NCBI GenBank assembly: GCA_000333815.1 | Contig: CAPI01000078.1 | Span: 1-59,653 of the forward strand | Reading direction: 5' to 3' | Length of the DNA: 59,653 bases | Origin: [Collinsella] massiliensis | Lineage (GTDB): Bacteria; Actinomycetota; Coriobacteriia; Coriobacteriales; Coriobacteriaceae | Shown: one piece after another, positions 1 to 8,904 of the stretch | Numbering within the stretch: position 1 is the first letter of the stretch | How the letters are laid out: each line of letters opens with the position of its first letter | The notes under the pieces: model-generated | Databases searched by the model: none | Seen by the model: only the letters and a program-made list of their open reading frames with translations | Told to the model about the DNA's origin: nothing | Program-made: the position numbers and the translations under genes

Positions 1-241
1 ACTTTGGGATGCAGTGGGCTCGATTCGGCGGCGCAATCGCCCAAACCGCGCGGTCGCTTCCCGCAAAAACGCCTCGAAACCCGTTCAAGCTCAACTCGAA
101 CCTTAATTGAATTCGGCGGACTCGGTGTGAATCGCTTGTATGCCCCCGCGGGCGCTGCAATACTGAAACTGCCTTCTTTGCGCCTGTCGCAAATGAATCG
201 TAACCGTAGCCGCTCGAATGAGCCGCAGACAAGGAGGGCCC

Positions 242-1858
242 ATGAGACCCCGTCGCGCTATTATCACCGCCGGCCTCGCGTTCGCGCTCGCATGCGCGCC
301 CGTCGTCGCCAGCACGGCGTTCGCCGATTCGGACGATCCCGCCGTTGCATACGACAAAGCGGATTTCTACGAGGAGTCGGCCGCTTCCGCAGCCACACGT
401 TCGGCATCGTCGGCGCGTTCCTCGAACCTCTCGTCCGTGTACGTCTCGGAGGAGATGAAGTACTTCACCAAGTACGAGAGCCATGGCAACTACCGCCAGG
501 GCTTCAGCTACGGCGACGGGTACAACGCGCTCGGCTACTACCAGTTCGACCGCCGTTACTCGCTCATCGACTTTATGACCGCCGTCTACAACTACGACCC
601 GGTGAAGTACGCCATGTTCAAGGACGTGCTCGCGCGGGCGGGCGAGGTGTCGAGCAGCGCGGTACCGATGTACGACTACAGCGCCGGCAAGCTCACCGCG
701 CTCGGCCAGCTCGTGCAGGATGCCTGGTACGCGGCGTACGATGCGGATCCGGCCGGGTTCTCCGCGCTACAGGATTCCTACGCGTACAACAGCTATTACG
801 TGCCCACCGAGCGCTGGCTCGCGAGCCAGGGCATCGACATGTCCGGTCGCTCGGATTGCGTGAAGGGCATGGTGTGGGGCCTCTCGAACATGTGGGGCAC
901 GGGCGGCGTCCGCGGTGTTCTCCTGGCGGCCAACCTTTCGAACGACATGACCGACCGCGAGTTCGTGACCGCGCTTGCGCGGGAGATGATCGATAACATC
1001 CGGAACCACAGCTCGCAGACGGAGTACTACAAGGGTTGGGCGGATCGCTACCGCAACGAGCTCGCGGATTGCCTGAAGTACATCGCCGAGGACGAAGCGG
1101 CTGCCGAGGTGCAGCCGGATCCTGAGCCGGAGCAACCGGGGGATACGACGACTCCCGATTCGGGCGATCAGGGTTCGACCGACCAGGATGACGCGGTGAT
1201 TGACACCCCCGAGGATGAAGGTTCTGGCACGCCGGGCGACGATGCGCAGCAGGGCGCCGGGGACGGGTCTGTGACTGACGAGCCTGAGGCCGACAGCGGC
1301 TCGGGCGATGAGGCGCCCGGCGACGTGATCGACGAGCCCGCTGATGACGAGGCTGGCGACGCTGGTGACACCTCGGGCGACGGTTCCGATTCCGATAATG
1401 TGAACGACACTACGCCGAAGCCGAGCCCCGCGCCGCCCGCCGCGAACGGCGGCATCACGAACGACGTGCCGAGCGAGGACGACGAGAATGCAGGCTCTGG
1501 CGATAAGACGGAGTCCGATGACGCTATCGACGATGCTGGCAAGGATGACGTCACGACCGAGTCCGAGACGGGCGACAAGGGCGAGCAGACCGAGGACGAG
1601 GATCAGGCGGACGGCAAGACCGATGAGACGTCCACCGATCCCAAGGATACGGACGATAGCGCCGCTCGCACGAGCGACGATAGCGGGGTGGCCACCGCCG
1701 ACGCGCATCCGAACGGCGTGATGCCCCAGACGTCTGACCTCATCATGCTCACGACGTTCGCCAGCGCGAGCGCGGCGTGCTTCGGTGCGACGTTCGTGTA
1801 CGCGGGCAAGCGCCGCCTCAAAAAGGGCGATGCCGAGCGCGGCGAGCAGGACGAATAG
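242..1858 (+). CDS. Secreted, wall-anchored putative peptidoglycan hydrolase (lysozyme-like, VgrG3-type domain)
   Basis: A 538-residue exported protein. Residues 1-28 form a signal peptide (Arg-rich start, hydrophobic core, Ala-rich end). Residues about 70-285 hold a lysozyme-like domain: the motif KYESHGNY, followed by GYNALGYYQFDRRYS, resembles the glycan-hydrolase domain at the C-terminus of VgrG3-like proteins, with the Glu of YES as the likely acid. Residues about 300-490 are a very acidic Asp/Glu/Thr/Ser linker, as in wall-spanning proteins. The end has MPQTSD, a hydrophobic segment and KRRLKK, which is the layout of a sortase signal with Ser where LPXTG has Gly. An ATG in the same frame lies 24 bases upstream; the chosen ATG has AAGGAGG four bases before it and starts the signal peptide. 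A terminator follows. Export is well supported; the substrate is inferred. Confidence 0.75.
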   Translation: MRPRRAIITAGLAFALACAPVVASTAFADSDDPAVAYDKADFYEESAASAATRSASSARSSNLSSVYVSEEMKYFTKYESHGNYRQGFSYGDGYNALGYYQFDRRYSLIDFMTAVYNYDPVKYAMFKDVLARAGEVSSSAVPMYDYSAGKLTALGQLVQDAWYAAYDADPAGFSALQDSYAYNSYYVPTERWLASQGIDMSGRSDCVKGMVWGLSNMWGTGGVRGVLLAANLSNDMTDREFVTALAREMIDNIRNHSSQTEYYKGWADRYRNELADCLKYIAEDEAAAEVQPDPEPEQPGDTTTPDSGDQGSTDQDDAVIDTPEDEGSGTPGDDAQQGAGDGSVTDEPEADSGSGDEAPGDVIDEPADDEAGDAGDTSGDGSDSDNVNDTTPKPSPAPPAANGGITNDVPSEDDENAGSGDKTESDDAIDDAGKDDVTTESETGDKGEQTEDEDQADGKTDETSTDPKDTDDSAARTSDDSGVATADAHPNGVMPQTSDLIMLTTFASASAACFGATFVYAGKRRLKKGDAERGEQDE

Positions 1859-1908
1859 GTTTCTGGATCGCGCGAGTGTGCGCGGCGCGCGCAATGCATA
1901 GGCGAGGG

Positions 1909-1946
1909 AAGGGCCGCTACCGGGTTGATCGGTGGCGGCCCTTTTG
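1909..1946 (+). terminator. Rho-independent terminator of the wall-protein gene
   Basis: A long GC-rich stem (AAGGGCCGCTACCG pairing with CGGTGGCGGCCCTT, one G-T pair) with a short loop is followed by a T-rich stretch. It lies about 50 bases after the stop codon. Confidence 0.8.
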
Positions 1947-2077
1947 GTGTTTGGATCGGATGTGGGCAGGTGGGTGACTGGTCGGCGCGGGTTTTTGCGT
2001 TGCGTGCTCTACATTCTAGTAAGAAATATCGGGGCGAACTCGCACTCCGATGCCGCCCGCTGCATCTCTAGCTAAGC

Positions 2078-2110
2078 AAAAACCCGGATTGCGTTGGGCA
2101 ATCCGGGTTA
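2078..2110 (-). terminator. Rho-independent terminator of the tRNA operon
   Basis: On the minus strand AACCCGGATTGC pairs with GCAATCCGGGTT and is followed by TTT. It lies directly after the 3' end of tRNA-Glu, so it ends the tRNA-Gln/tRNA-Glu transcript. Confidence 0.8.
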
Positions 2111-2117
2111 CCGTTCT

Positions 2118-2194
2118 TGGTAGCCCGTACCAGATTCGAACTGGTGATCTCCGCCTTGAGAGGGCGGCGTCCTAAACCGCTAGACGAACGGGCC
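2118..2194 (-). tRNA. tRNA-Glu (anticodon CTC)
   Basis: The minus strand gives a full cloverleaf: acceptor GGCCCGT/ACGGGCT, T arm with GTTCGAATC, anticodon loop CTCTCAA with CTC in the centre, and an encoded CCA end. It is cotranscribed with tRNA-Gln, whose 3' end lies four bases upstream. Confidence 0.95.
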
Positions 2195-2198
2195 ATTA

Positions 2199-2272
2199 TG
2201 GCTGGGATGGAGGGAGTCGAACCCCCATTGACGGAACCAGAATCCGCTGTCCTGCCATTAGACGACATCCCA
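2199..2272 (-). tRNA. tRNA-Gln (anticodon CTG)
   Basis: The minus strand folds as a 74-base tRNA: acceptor TGGGATG/CATCCCA, anticodon loop TTCTGGT with CTG in the centre, T loop GTTCGACTC, encoded CCA. It begins with T (U1) paired to A72, as is usual for glutamine tRNAs. Confidence 0.95.
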
Positions 2273-2310
2273 GTGGCATCGCACTCAGCCAAAGCCGCGT
2301 GCAGGTAGAT

Positions 2311-2339
2311 ATATTACGGTACAACGCCCAGGAGCGCAA
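2311..2339 (-). promoter_or_regulatory. Probable promoter of the tRNA-Gln/tRNA-Glu operon
   Basis: The minus strand reads TTGCGC, 17 bases, then TAATAT, about 40 bases before the mature 5' end of tRNA-Gln. Spacing is ideal for a sigma-70-type promoter. Confidence 0.5.
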
Positions 2340-2546
2340 GGGGTGATTTTGATTCAGTGAGCAAATTCAGACGGAGGGCTCCGGTAGCCAAGAGTTTCGA
2401 GCAAAGGGTTTCGAGAAATCGGATTTATAGAACCTAGATGATATGTGTTGTGGTGGGGGGCTTATAATAAAAAGTCGAGCTATCCGTTCAAGGTGTGGCG
2501 GCAGTACAAAACTGCTAGACGATATCTGCTCGGCTATGTAAACCAA

Positions 2547-2573
2547 CTGCGCCCAGCGGTTAGCTGGGCGCAG
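2547..2573. repeat. Perfect 11-bp inverted repeat, hairpin without U tract
   Basis: CTGCGCCCAGC and GCTGGGCGCAG are separated by GGTTA. No T run follows on either strand, so a classical terminator is not supported. It sits in the 370-base stretch between tRNA-Gln and the first Abi-like gene, where I see no other convincing gene. Confidence 0.6.
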
Positions 2574-2729
2574 TCTATCGAACGCGGTCTGTCGACCGTC
2601 TTAGCTGAAGTTTACCACGGGGTGCAGTTGCTATGCTACCAATAACCCCCTGTAAACCATATCCTAAACACCTTAGATAGCGCGCGCATTGCCAGATATC
2701 ATGCACCAGGCGTAAGCGACGCAAATAGC

Positions 2730-3407
2730 TTGAACGCTTATGAATGGGGGCTTTCGCTCAACCAAGCGCTCATGAAGCCGCTGAGCATCACAGAGGTTGT
2801 GTTGAGGAACGCAATCGATTGCGCGCTGAGTGATTGGTGGCGGTCGCAAGGGCATGACGGTGCATGGACCGATGCAAGCGCATTTGGCTGCGAGCCATCG
2901 CTTGACGTGCTGGTGCACCGCGAAAGCTGGAGGCGCAGGGCGCAGCAGAATGTTGCCGGACGACCCGTTACCCATGACGATATAATCGCCAATACATCTT
3001 TCGGGACGTGGCGCAACTTTTTCGGCAATCCCTCAGCGATTTCTGCAAATCCGCCAGCAGATGCAAACAAATTAAATTCGTGGCATGCATTAAAGAGGCA
3101 GGACATCAGATGCGCTGCGCTCTGGAAAGAGGTCCTGCAGAACGCCTTTCCCAACCTCCCAAAGACAAAGCGCCTGCGTGGCAAACAGTCTCCTCGCGGA
3201 TATGTGGGTTCTCGTATAACGAGAATCGCCTCTCTGCGCAATCGCGTTTGCCATTGGGACAGCTTGCTTGGCGTCCAAGTTCCAAATCGATATCGCGATA
3301 TGTGGGAGCTTCTCGATGCGATCGATCCGCACGTCTCAATGTGGCTCGATGAGCAATGCGATTGGGAGCTGATGGATGTATTGATGGATCGACCGGAATG
3401 GCTATGA
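2730..3407 (+). CDS. Abi-like HEPN-domain protein, start uncertain or 5' broken
   Basis: The product belongs to the Abi-like family of phage-abortive-infection proteins, whose HEPN fold acts as an RNase in studied relatives. The HEPN signature RNRVCH (R-x4-H) is at residues 170-175, and AYEWGLSL...VVLRNAID near the N-terminus is shared with the second Abi-like gene of this window. The annotated start is a TTG with no good Shine-Dalgarno. The open frame extends back to 2646, and its codons (DSARIARYHAPG) match the N-terminal region of the paralog (SSERLAPYLADC), so coding seems to begin upstream of 2730. No ATG, GTG or TTG exists there in frame. An ATG at 2633 is one frame off, across a C5 run. 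The gene may therefore be frameshifted. It converges with the next gene, 11 bases apart. Confidence 0.6.
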   Translation: MNAYEWGLSLNQALMKPLSITEVVLRNAIDCALSDWWRSQGHDGAWTDASAFGCEPSLDVLVHRESWRRRAQQNVAGRPVTHDDIIANTSFGTWRNFFGNPSAISANPPADANKLNSWHALKRQDIRCAALWKEVLQNAFPNLPKTKRLRGKQSPRGYVGSRITRIASLRNRVCHWDSLLGVQVPNRYRDMWELLDAIDPHVSMWLDEQCDWELMDVLMDRPEWL

Positions 3408-3418
3408 TCCCTCTTCTG

Positions 3419-5164
3419 CTAGCAAAGGCGATGCGGCACAGCGTCCCCGCATACCCTTGCTTTCCGGTACCGCGGCTTTGCGCCGTGCGCTTTATGAGTC
3501 TTCATCGCGCGGGTGCGCTGCGTAAGCCAGCGAATGCCGATAACAGCCATAACTATGAACAGCGTTACCGAGGAATAGAGGTATCGAGCCCGCGCTTCGA
3601 AGATTAGCTCGAACACGATAAGCATCAAAAGCGCGAGCGAAACAACCAGGGAGAAGTCGGAGGAAAGGTTCCTTTGGGCACCGTCCTTTTGTTTTGCACG
3701 ATGCGTTGCACCCGCGAGGAGACCGACAAAGCAGCAAACAAGCACGGCTATCCAGATGAACTGCGCGTACGTTCTCCAAAGGTTGTAATGCGATCCGTCC
3801 GGATAATAGAAGGAGCGGATCAACCCCGTAATGCCTCCTGCGGCATCTGTAGGGAGAAACGCGAAGAAATTCCCCTCAACGCTCCAGGCGAAGGTGCCGT
3901 CGTTGAAGTTGGTCATGAGCTTATCGCCAAGCAGCGAGAGCAGACCTAAGAACCCATAATCGGAAACCCTTTCTGTGGCAATTTGAATGTTTCCTGCAGT
4001 TCGAGACTGTACGTCGGCGAAGGACGCGGAAAACTCCACATCGGCTAAGGAGTAAACACCTCGGGTCTCTGGATTCAGTCCCATCATAAGAAAGTGCGGG
4101 ATCCCGAATTGGTTATCCTGATCAAGGAGGGAAGACCAGGGCGCTGTGATAGCGCTAACCAGTGCGAGCGCAGTGATACAGCCTACTACGAGGGCGACGA
4201 TGCGGCTCGCGGGCTCAATGCAAAGGCGCGCTTCCCTGCTTTTAAGCGCCTCGACAGCTTCGAAGGCGAATTCCACAAGTAGGAGCGCGGCCACAGCAAA
4301 AAGAACAAAGACAACCTGTGGTTTGATTTTGTATCCAAGAATACCCACAAAACCCAACAAGAACAGCCATGCGACGAATTTGCGCCCCGAGGACTTCCGA
4401 GAGCGAATAAACAAATAGGACAACATGATGGGAACACAAACGACAATGGCGTCTGAATACAGAATTCCCGCCCATGGAGAGGTCCAGATCACTAAGACTC
4501 CGGTGATCCAAGCGACAACTCCCCAAGCGCGCGAAAACAACAGGGACATCGTACGATACAGGAACCAAAGCGAGAGCGCGCAGGCAACGCAGTTCAGAGC
4601 CGAGAAGACCAGAACAATGCCCAAAGGAGATGCGGCTCCAAGCAATTGGGCGATCTTCCCGCATTGGACAGCAATCCACAGCAGGAAGAGATTGTTGGGA
4701 TACATGGAGTAATAGCTAACATTAGCGAAATCGCCGCTATTCACTATTGCTAGGGCGTCATTGGTAATAATCCCTGAGTCCCAGCCCGTAACGAAGGCGT
4801 AGCGGCGACAGGCGAACACTTGAAGAAGCAATAGCACGATGCAGGCTGCGGCGATCAGTATGTCGGTGCGTGTCGGATTCCGGTCAACTGCTCTTGAGAA
4901 CCACATCCCGGCTCTTCCTGCTGAGAATTTGATAAACAGAAGAAGGATAAGAAGGGCGAGTAGAAGGAGCGCCCAGTTCGGGAGCGGAAATTCAGCCTTG
5001 CATGCATAGCTCATCGTGGCAGAGAGAAATACCATGCCGAACAGCGCGACGCCAATGAAAACGGCGGCGATTCTATTGGAGAATGACGTGCCAATGCATG
5101 CTGCCTGCTCGCAGAGCTCATCTGGATATATGTCCGCCTTGATAAGGTTCGCGTTTCCAGACAT
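3419..5164 (-). CDS. Polytopic membrane protein, GT-C-like glycosyltransferase candidate
   Basis: A 581-residue protein with about 11-13 hydrophobic membrane segments. A loop after the third helix contains GWDSG with an acidic residue, followed by NDALAIVNSGDF and YYSMYPNN. This layout is seen in GT-C enzymes that use polyprenyl-phosphate sugars (ArnT/PMT-like), where an acidic residue in the first outer loop is catalytic. The C-terminal tail is basic. The chosen ATG has AAGAGG upstream; a TTG 21 bases earlier has no ribosome site. A strong promoter precedes it. No family-defining motif is decisive, so substrate and reaction are unknown; the context suggests addition of a sugar to a cell-surface glycan or protein. 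Confidence 0.6.
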   Translation of the reverse strand: MSGNANLIKADIYPDELCEQAACIGTSFSNRIAAVFIGVALFGMVFLSATMSYACKAEFPLPNWALLLLALLILLLFIKFSAGRAGMWFSRAVDRNPTRTDILIAAACIVLLLLQVFACRRYAFVTGWDSGIITNDALAIVNSGDFANVSYYSMYPNNLFLLWIAVQCGKIAQLLGAASPLGIVLVFSALNCVACALSLWFLYRTMSLLFSRAWGVVAWITGVLVIWTSPWAGILYSDAIVVCVPIMLSYLFIRSRKSSGRKFVAWLFLLGFVGILGYKIKPQVVFVLFAVAALLLVEFAFEAVEALKSREARLCIEPASRIVALVVGCITALALVSAITAPWSSLLDQDNQFGIPHFLMMGLNPETRGVYSLADVEFSASFADVQSRTAGNIQIATERVSDYGFLGLLSLLGDKLMTNFNDGTFAWSVEGNFFAFLPTDAAGGITGLIRSFYYPDGSHYNLWRTYAQFIWIAVLVCCFVGLLAGATHRAKQKDGAQRNLSSDFSLVVSLALLMLIVFELIFEARARYLYSSVTLFIVMAVIGIRWLTQRTRAMKTHKAHGAKPRYRKARVCGDAVPHRLC

Positions 5165-5284
5165 GGCCAATATCCTCTTCGCCAATCAAATTGTGATGCT
5201 TCGATTTTCAGGGTGCCCCTGTTAGTTATATTGCAGAACAGCGCAGTTAATTCACTGCCCAGTCTGCTTATCATCCATGGGAAC

Positions 5285-5314
5285 ATTATACTCGGTGAGA
5301 TGAAACTTCATCAA
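5285..5314 (-). promoter_or_regulatory. Promoter of the GT-C-like membrane gene
   Basis: The minus strand reads TTGATG, 18 bases, then a perfect TATAAT. Transcription would start near 5278, giving an untranslated leader of about 110 bases. Confidence 0.55.
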
Positions 5315-5443
5315 ATGAAGCTCTGACAAAAAAGGCGATGGGATGGGGAGCAGGAGGTTGGGGAATTGGCTGGAGCATTTTCAGGGTAGGGGATAGTTGC
5401 GTAAGTGAACAGGCAAGACGTGGAATCGAATCAGTTAATTCAT

Positions 5444-5471
5444 TTGAAGGCCAACGCGCCATGGCTATCAT
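5444..5471 (+). promoter_or_regulatory. Putative promoter of the first ChW-repeat hydrolase gene
   Basis: TTGAAG, 16 bases, then TATCAT, about 60 bases before the likely ATG. The region between the divergent promoters (5315-5443) contains no gene that I can support. Confidence 0.35.
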
Positions 5472-5527
5472 AATATATGAATGCGCGAGCTCCCGACGTG
5501 CTGGATCGAATGATTGGGGCGGATGTT

Positions 5528-8500
5528 ATGAAAGTAAGACGAATCATAGCGTTTCTACTCACGGTGATCTTGCCCTCCTATTTGTTTCTTCAGCCGGTCT
5601 CTTTGTATGCACTGGAATCACAGCTTGACATACAGGGTGAATCAGGCGGTCTGAATGTAGCGCAAGACGAAGATTCATCTGTGAATTCCCAAGGAGACGA
5701 GGATGCTTCCAGCGCGGAGAACGCGATGGATCAAGATGTGGGCGACATGTCTCTGGCTGATGGACCAGGCGCTTTTGAAGAAGTTGAAGGGAATTCGTAT
5801 TCTGATTTTAATGACTCCACCCAAAATATAGATGATCAAGAAAGTCTCGATTCCATCCCTTTAGACGGAGAAACAGAAGATGAACTTCCAGTTTTGACAT
5901 ATCAGACCCATGTGCAGGATATCGGCTGGCAAGAGGAGGTCTCTGACGGGGAGACTGCGGGCACCACTGGAAACAGTAAAAACGTGGAGGCTCTCAGGGT
6001 TTCTATAGCAAACGCTCCAGAAGATGCCGTGCAGATTCAGGTTCATGTGCAGGATATAGGCTGGCCATCTAATGACCTGTGGGTAGGAAACGGTGGTCTT
6101 GCCGGAACTACGGGACAGAGCAAGCGAATTGAAGCTGTTAGGATGAAGCTATCCGACAACTTGAGTGAGAAGTATTCTGTCTGGTATCGCGTTCACGTGG
6201 CAGAAATTGGATGGATGACATGGGCTTGTGACGGCCAAAATGCCGGCACGGTAGGGTACGGTCATGCAGTCGAAGCGATTCAAATTACCGTGTTGCCAAA
6301 GGGGGAGGTTCCCTCAAACATGTCTGGTCAGTCGATAGATCAGGCTTTTGAAGACCGCGCTGATGATCCGGCGAGCGTCGTATATGCTGCTCATGTGCAG
6401 GAGATTGGATGGCAGACATCGGTCGAGGATGGTCTAATGGCGGGTACCACCGGTCGTTCTCTATCAATAGAGGCTATACGAGCATCGCTGTCTTGGTTCG
6501 GCCATTCTGGCTCTATTCAAATGCGTGCACATGTTGAGGACTTTGGATGGCAGGGGTGGACGACCAATCAAGCGGGCACTACAGGTCAGCATAAGCAACT
6601 CGAGGCCGTGCAGATGTGCTTGTCCGATGAAGCGGCACAACAATATGATATTTGGTATCGCGTGCACTCTGCTGAAGTCGGCTGGCTTGGTTGGGCTTGC
6701 AACGGTAAAACAGCTGGAACAACGGGTTTGGGTTACGGTATTCAGGCAATCGAGATCAGACTTCTTCCAAAAGGATCCGATGAGCTAGTCGATAATGGTG
6801 ATTCTTATATCGGCGCAACCGAATCTGTGCAGGGTATTGCTATGTCCCTTGCTGGGGCAAAGGTACAGTCATCACAAGGCGAAACGACGATTCTCGGAGA
6901 CCCAAATGGAACCTCTCAGCTCCATTCCATTTCCGTCTTTGTGAATAATAAGCTTACGGAAGGTTCAATCCAGTATCAGGCAAAAACAGGTGAGACAAGC
7001 TGGCCTTCCGAGTGGACGTCCGAGGGGAATCAGACTGCTCAGTCTAGCGACGGGCTGCCATTGAAGGCTGTCAGGATGCAGCTGATAGGGAATCTTTCAG
7101 ATAAGTACGACGTATGGTACCGTGTTTATGAGGGAAACCGAGGATGGCTCGGATGGGCTTGCAACGGTGACCCCGCCGGCGCAGAGGGCGCATCCGTTAC
7201 ACTTCGTGCTGTTCAAGTTACACTTGTAGAGAAAGGGGCTGCCGCCCCGGGAGGCACGGAAGACGCATATCTTGTATTGCAGGATTCTTCCCCGAGCCTT
7301 GTCGTTCAAGCTCACAGCGCTGAGGTGAGTTGGCTGGCGCCTGTTACAGACGGGGAGACCGCCGGAACAACTGGTATGGGTTATTCGCTCCAGGCTCTTC
7401 GTGTTCATCTGGACGGGCCGGTTTCCGGTTTCGTTCAGGTGCGCGCCCATGTGGCGGAAGATGGTTGGCAACAATATGTTTCTGGCGATCAGTTCGCAGG
7501 AACGATCGATAGAAATCTTGCTATCCAGGCGCTCCAGTTCAAACTTAGCGGGGATATTGCAAATGAATACGATATATATTATCGCGTGCATTCGGCAGAA
7601 TACGGTTGGCTTGGTTGGGCTAAGAACGGGGAAGTTGCCGGTACAAGTGGTTTGAGCTTGCAGGCCGAGGCCGTCCAGGTTAAGTTAGTCAAAAAGGGAA
7701 GTGAGGATGTTCCATCTTCTAGCGTGCCTTCATATATCCAAATGCCTTCGCTATCTGTCAATGTTCACGTGGCGGAGCTTGGGTGGCGAGGACCTGTTGG
7801 CTCGAATGCTGTTGCGGGTACGACGGGTCAAGGTCTTCAGTTGGAGGCATTCACGATTTCTGACGTTTCCTCCGAAGACGTTGACGCTCTAAGTGGAGGC
7901 ATCTCATATGCGGCTCATGTGCAGGATTTAGGCTGGCAGTCAGAAGTTTCTAATGGAGCTATTGCGGGTACCACTAGCCAAGGTAGGCGTGTCGAAGCGA
8001 TTAAGATACGTTTGACCGGTGAGCTGAATACATATTTCGACATCTACTATCGGGTACATATTGACGAATTCGGCTGGCTTGGATGGGCCAAAAATGGAGA
8101 CATTGCAGGCACTACATCATGTAGCTTGGCAGTTCAGGCAATTCAGGTGGTGATTGTTCGCAAGGGAGCTACGCCGCCGGGTTCAACAGCGGGCTCATAT
8201 TACCCCAGCCTATCGTCTCTTCCATATATTGGGTACCAAACGCCGGGTTCATATTACAAGGTTTCTCACAGATCCGTGAATATAAAGAATCTGGGTGTCA
8301 ATCAGTTTGGCTATCGAACTGAGTCTCGCATTCCTTACAACGCGACGCGCGAGCAATGCATCAATGCCATGATTACTCGTGCCATGGAATATATGGGTAC
8401 GCCATATAAATGGGACTACGCTTGCGCACCTGGAGTCGGTGTTGATTGCGCCGGATTGGTTATGCAAGCCCTTTATGCTACGGGGATGGATTTGAGCCCA

Positions 8501-8749
8501 ATGAATCCCTGGGATCATTATTATACTCCGGGACATGACCACTATGCTAACGACATGCGTAGTAACAGTCGTTTTATGCATGTTGATATCTCACAGATTC
8601 AACGTGGCGACCTGGTTCTCTATAGTGGACACGTTGCTATTTATATCGGCAACAATTCTATTATTGAGGCGACTCCTCCTCGGGTTCGTACTATCGGATC
8701 CATCGCGCCGCTCGTTCCGGTGCTAGCAGTAGTTCGACCATTTCCTTAA
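5528..8749 (+). CDS. ChW-repeat surface protein with C-terminal NlpC/P60 endopeptidase
   Basis: About 1073 residues. A signal peptide (KVRRIIAFLL...LYALES) is followed by an acidic stretch and then 15 ChW-type repeats (HVQDIGW...AGTTG...EA), arranged as five triads; the third unit of each starts YRVHxxExGW and ends with a VxKG-like linker. Repeats 7-9 are degenerate. ChW repeats occur in secreted clostridial and actinobacterial proteins and are thought to bind the wall or its polymers. The last 120 residues are an NlpC/P60 domain with Cys974 in VDCAGLV and His1035 in SGHVAIYIG; this family usually cuts the D-Glu/diamino-acid bond of peptidoglycan stems. The start was chosen at the ATG opening the signal peptide; in-frame ATGs lie 18 and 51 bases upstream and the ribosome site is weak. 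It ends in a terminator and is followed by a related gene. Confidence 0.85.
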   Translation: MKVRRIIAFLLTVILPSYLFLQPVSLYALESQLDIQGESGGLNVAQDEDSSVNSQGDEDASSAENAMDQDVGDMSLADGPGAFEEVEGNSYSDFNDSTQNIDDQESLDSIPLDGETEDELPVLTYQTHVQDIGWQEEVSDGETAGTTGNSKNVEALRVSIANAPEDAVQIQVHVQDIGWPSNDLWVGNGGLAGTTGQSKRIEAVRMKLSDNLSEKYSVWYRVHVAEIGWMTWACDGQNAGTVGYGHAVEAIQITVLPKGEVPSNMSGQSIDQAFEDRADDPASVVYAAHVQEIGWQTSVEDGLMAGTTGRSLSIEAIRASLSWFGHSGSIQMRAHVEDFGWQGWTTNQAGTTGQHKQLEAVQMCLSDEAAQQYDIWYRVHSAEVGWLGWACNGKTAGTTGLGYGIQAIEIRLLPKGSDELVDNGDSYIGATESVQGIAMSLAGAKVQSSQGETTILGDPNGTSQLHSISVFVNNKLTEGSIQYQAKTGETSWPSEWTSEGNQTAQSSDGLPLKAVRMQLIGNLSDKYDVWYRVYEGNRGWLGWACNGDPAGAEGASVTLRAVQVTLVEKGAAAPGGTEDAYLVLQDSSPSLVVQAHSAEVSWLAPVTDGETAGTTGMGYSLQALRVHLDGPVSGFVQVRAHVAEDGWQQYVSGDQFAGTIDRNLAIQALQFKLSGDIANEYDIYYRVHSAEYGWLGWAKNGEVAGTSGLSLQAEAVQVKLVKKGSEDVPSSSVPSYIQMPSLSVNVHVAELGWRGPVGSNAVAGTTGQGLQLEAFTISDVSSEDVDALSGGISYAAHVQDLGWQSEVSNGAIAGTTSQGRRVEAIKIRLTGELNTYFDIYYRVHIDEFGWLGWAKNGDIAGTTSCSLAVQAIQVVIVRKGATPPGSTAGSYYPSLSSLPYIGYQTPGSYYKVSHRSVNIKNLGVNQFGYRTESRIPYNATREQCINAMITRAMEYMGTPYKWDYACAPGVGVDCAGLVMQALYATGMDLSPMNPWDHYYTPGHDHYANDMRSNSRFMHVDISQIQRGDLVLYSGHVAIYIGNNSIIEATPPRVRTIGSIAPLVPVLAVVRPFP

Positions 8750-8771
8750 TGAGTTGAAAGGATGATGACGA

Positions 8772-8811
8772 GAGGGGCTATTGGCGAAAGTCAATAGCTC
8801 CTTTTCTTTTC
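8772..8811 (+). terminator. Rho-independent terminator after the NlpC/P60 gene
   Basis: GGGGCTATTG pairs with CAATAGCTCC over a short loop and is followed by TTTTCTTTT. It separates the two ChW-repeat genes into different transcripts. Confidence 0.8.
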
Positions 8812-8904
8812 GCTCATGTACTATCGAAGATGTGAGTGAAGTCTTTTCGTTAGACTTAGATAAAGTTGATTTGAATGGCAACTTAGTGAACGGTGGAAAA
8901 AGAG

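Noticed and set aside
767-1894. Long minus-strand frame (375 codons) opposite the wall-protein gene
   Set aside because: It mirrors the acidic linker codons (GAC/GAG give Val/Leu/Arg-rich text), has no family motif and no ribosome site.
2118-2272. tRNA-Glu/tRNA-Gln as the attachment site of an integrated island
   Set aside because: The AT-rich block lies at the 5' side of the tRNAs, no repeat of a tRNA 3' end was found at the other border, and no integrase gene is present.
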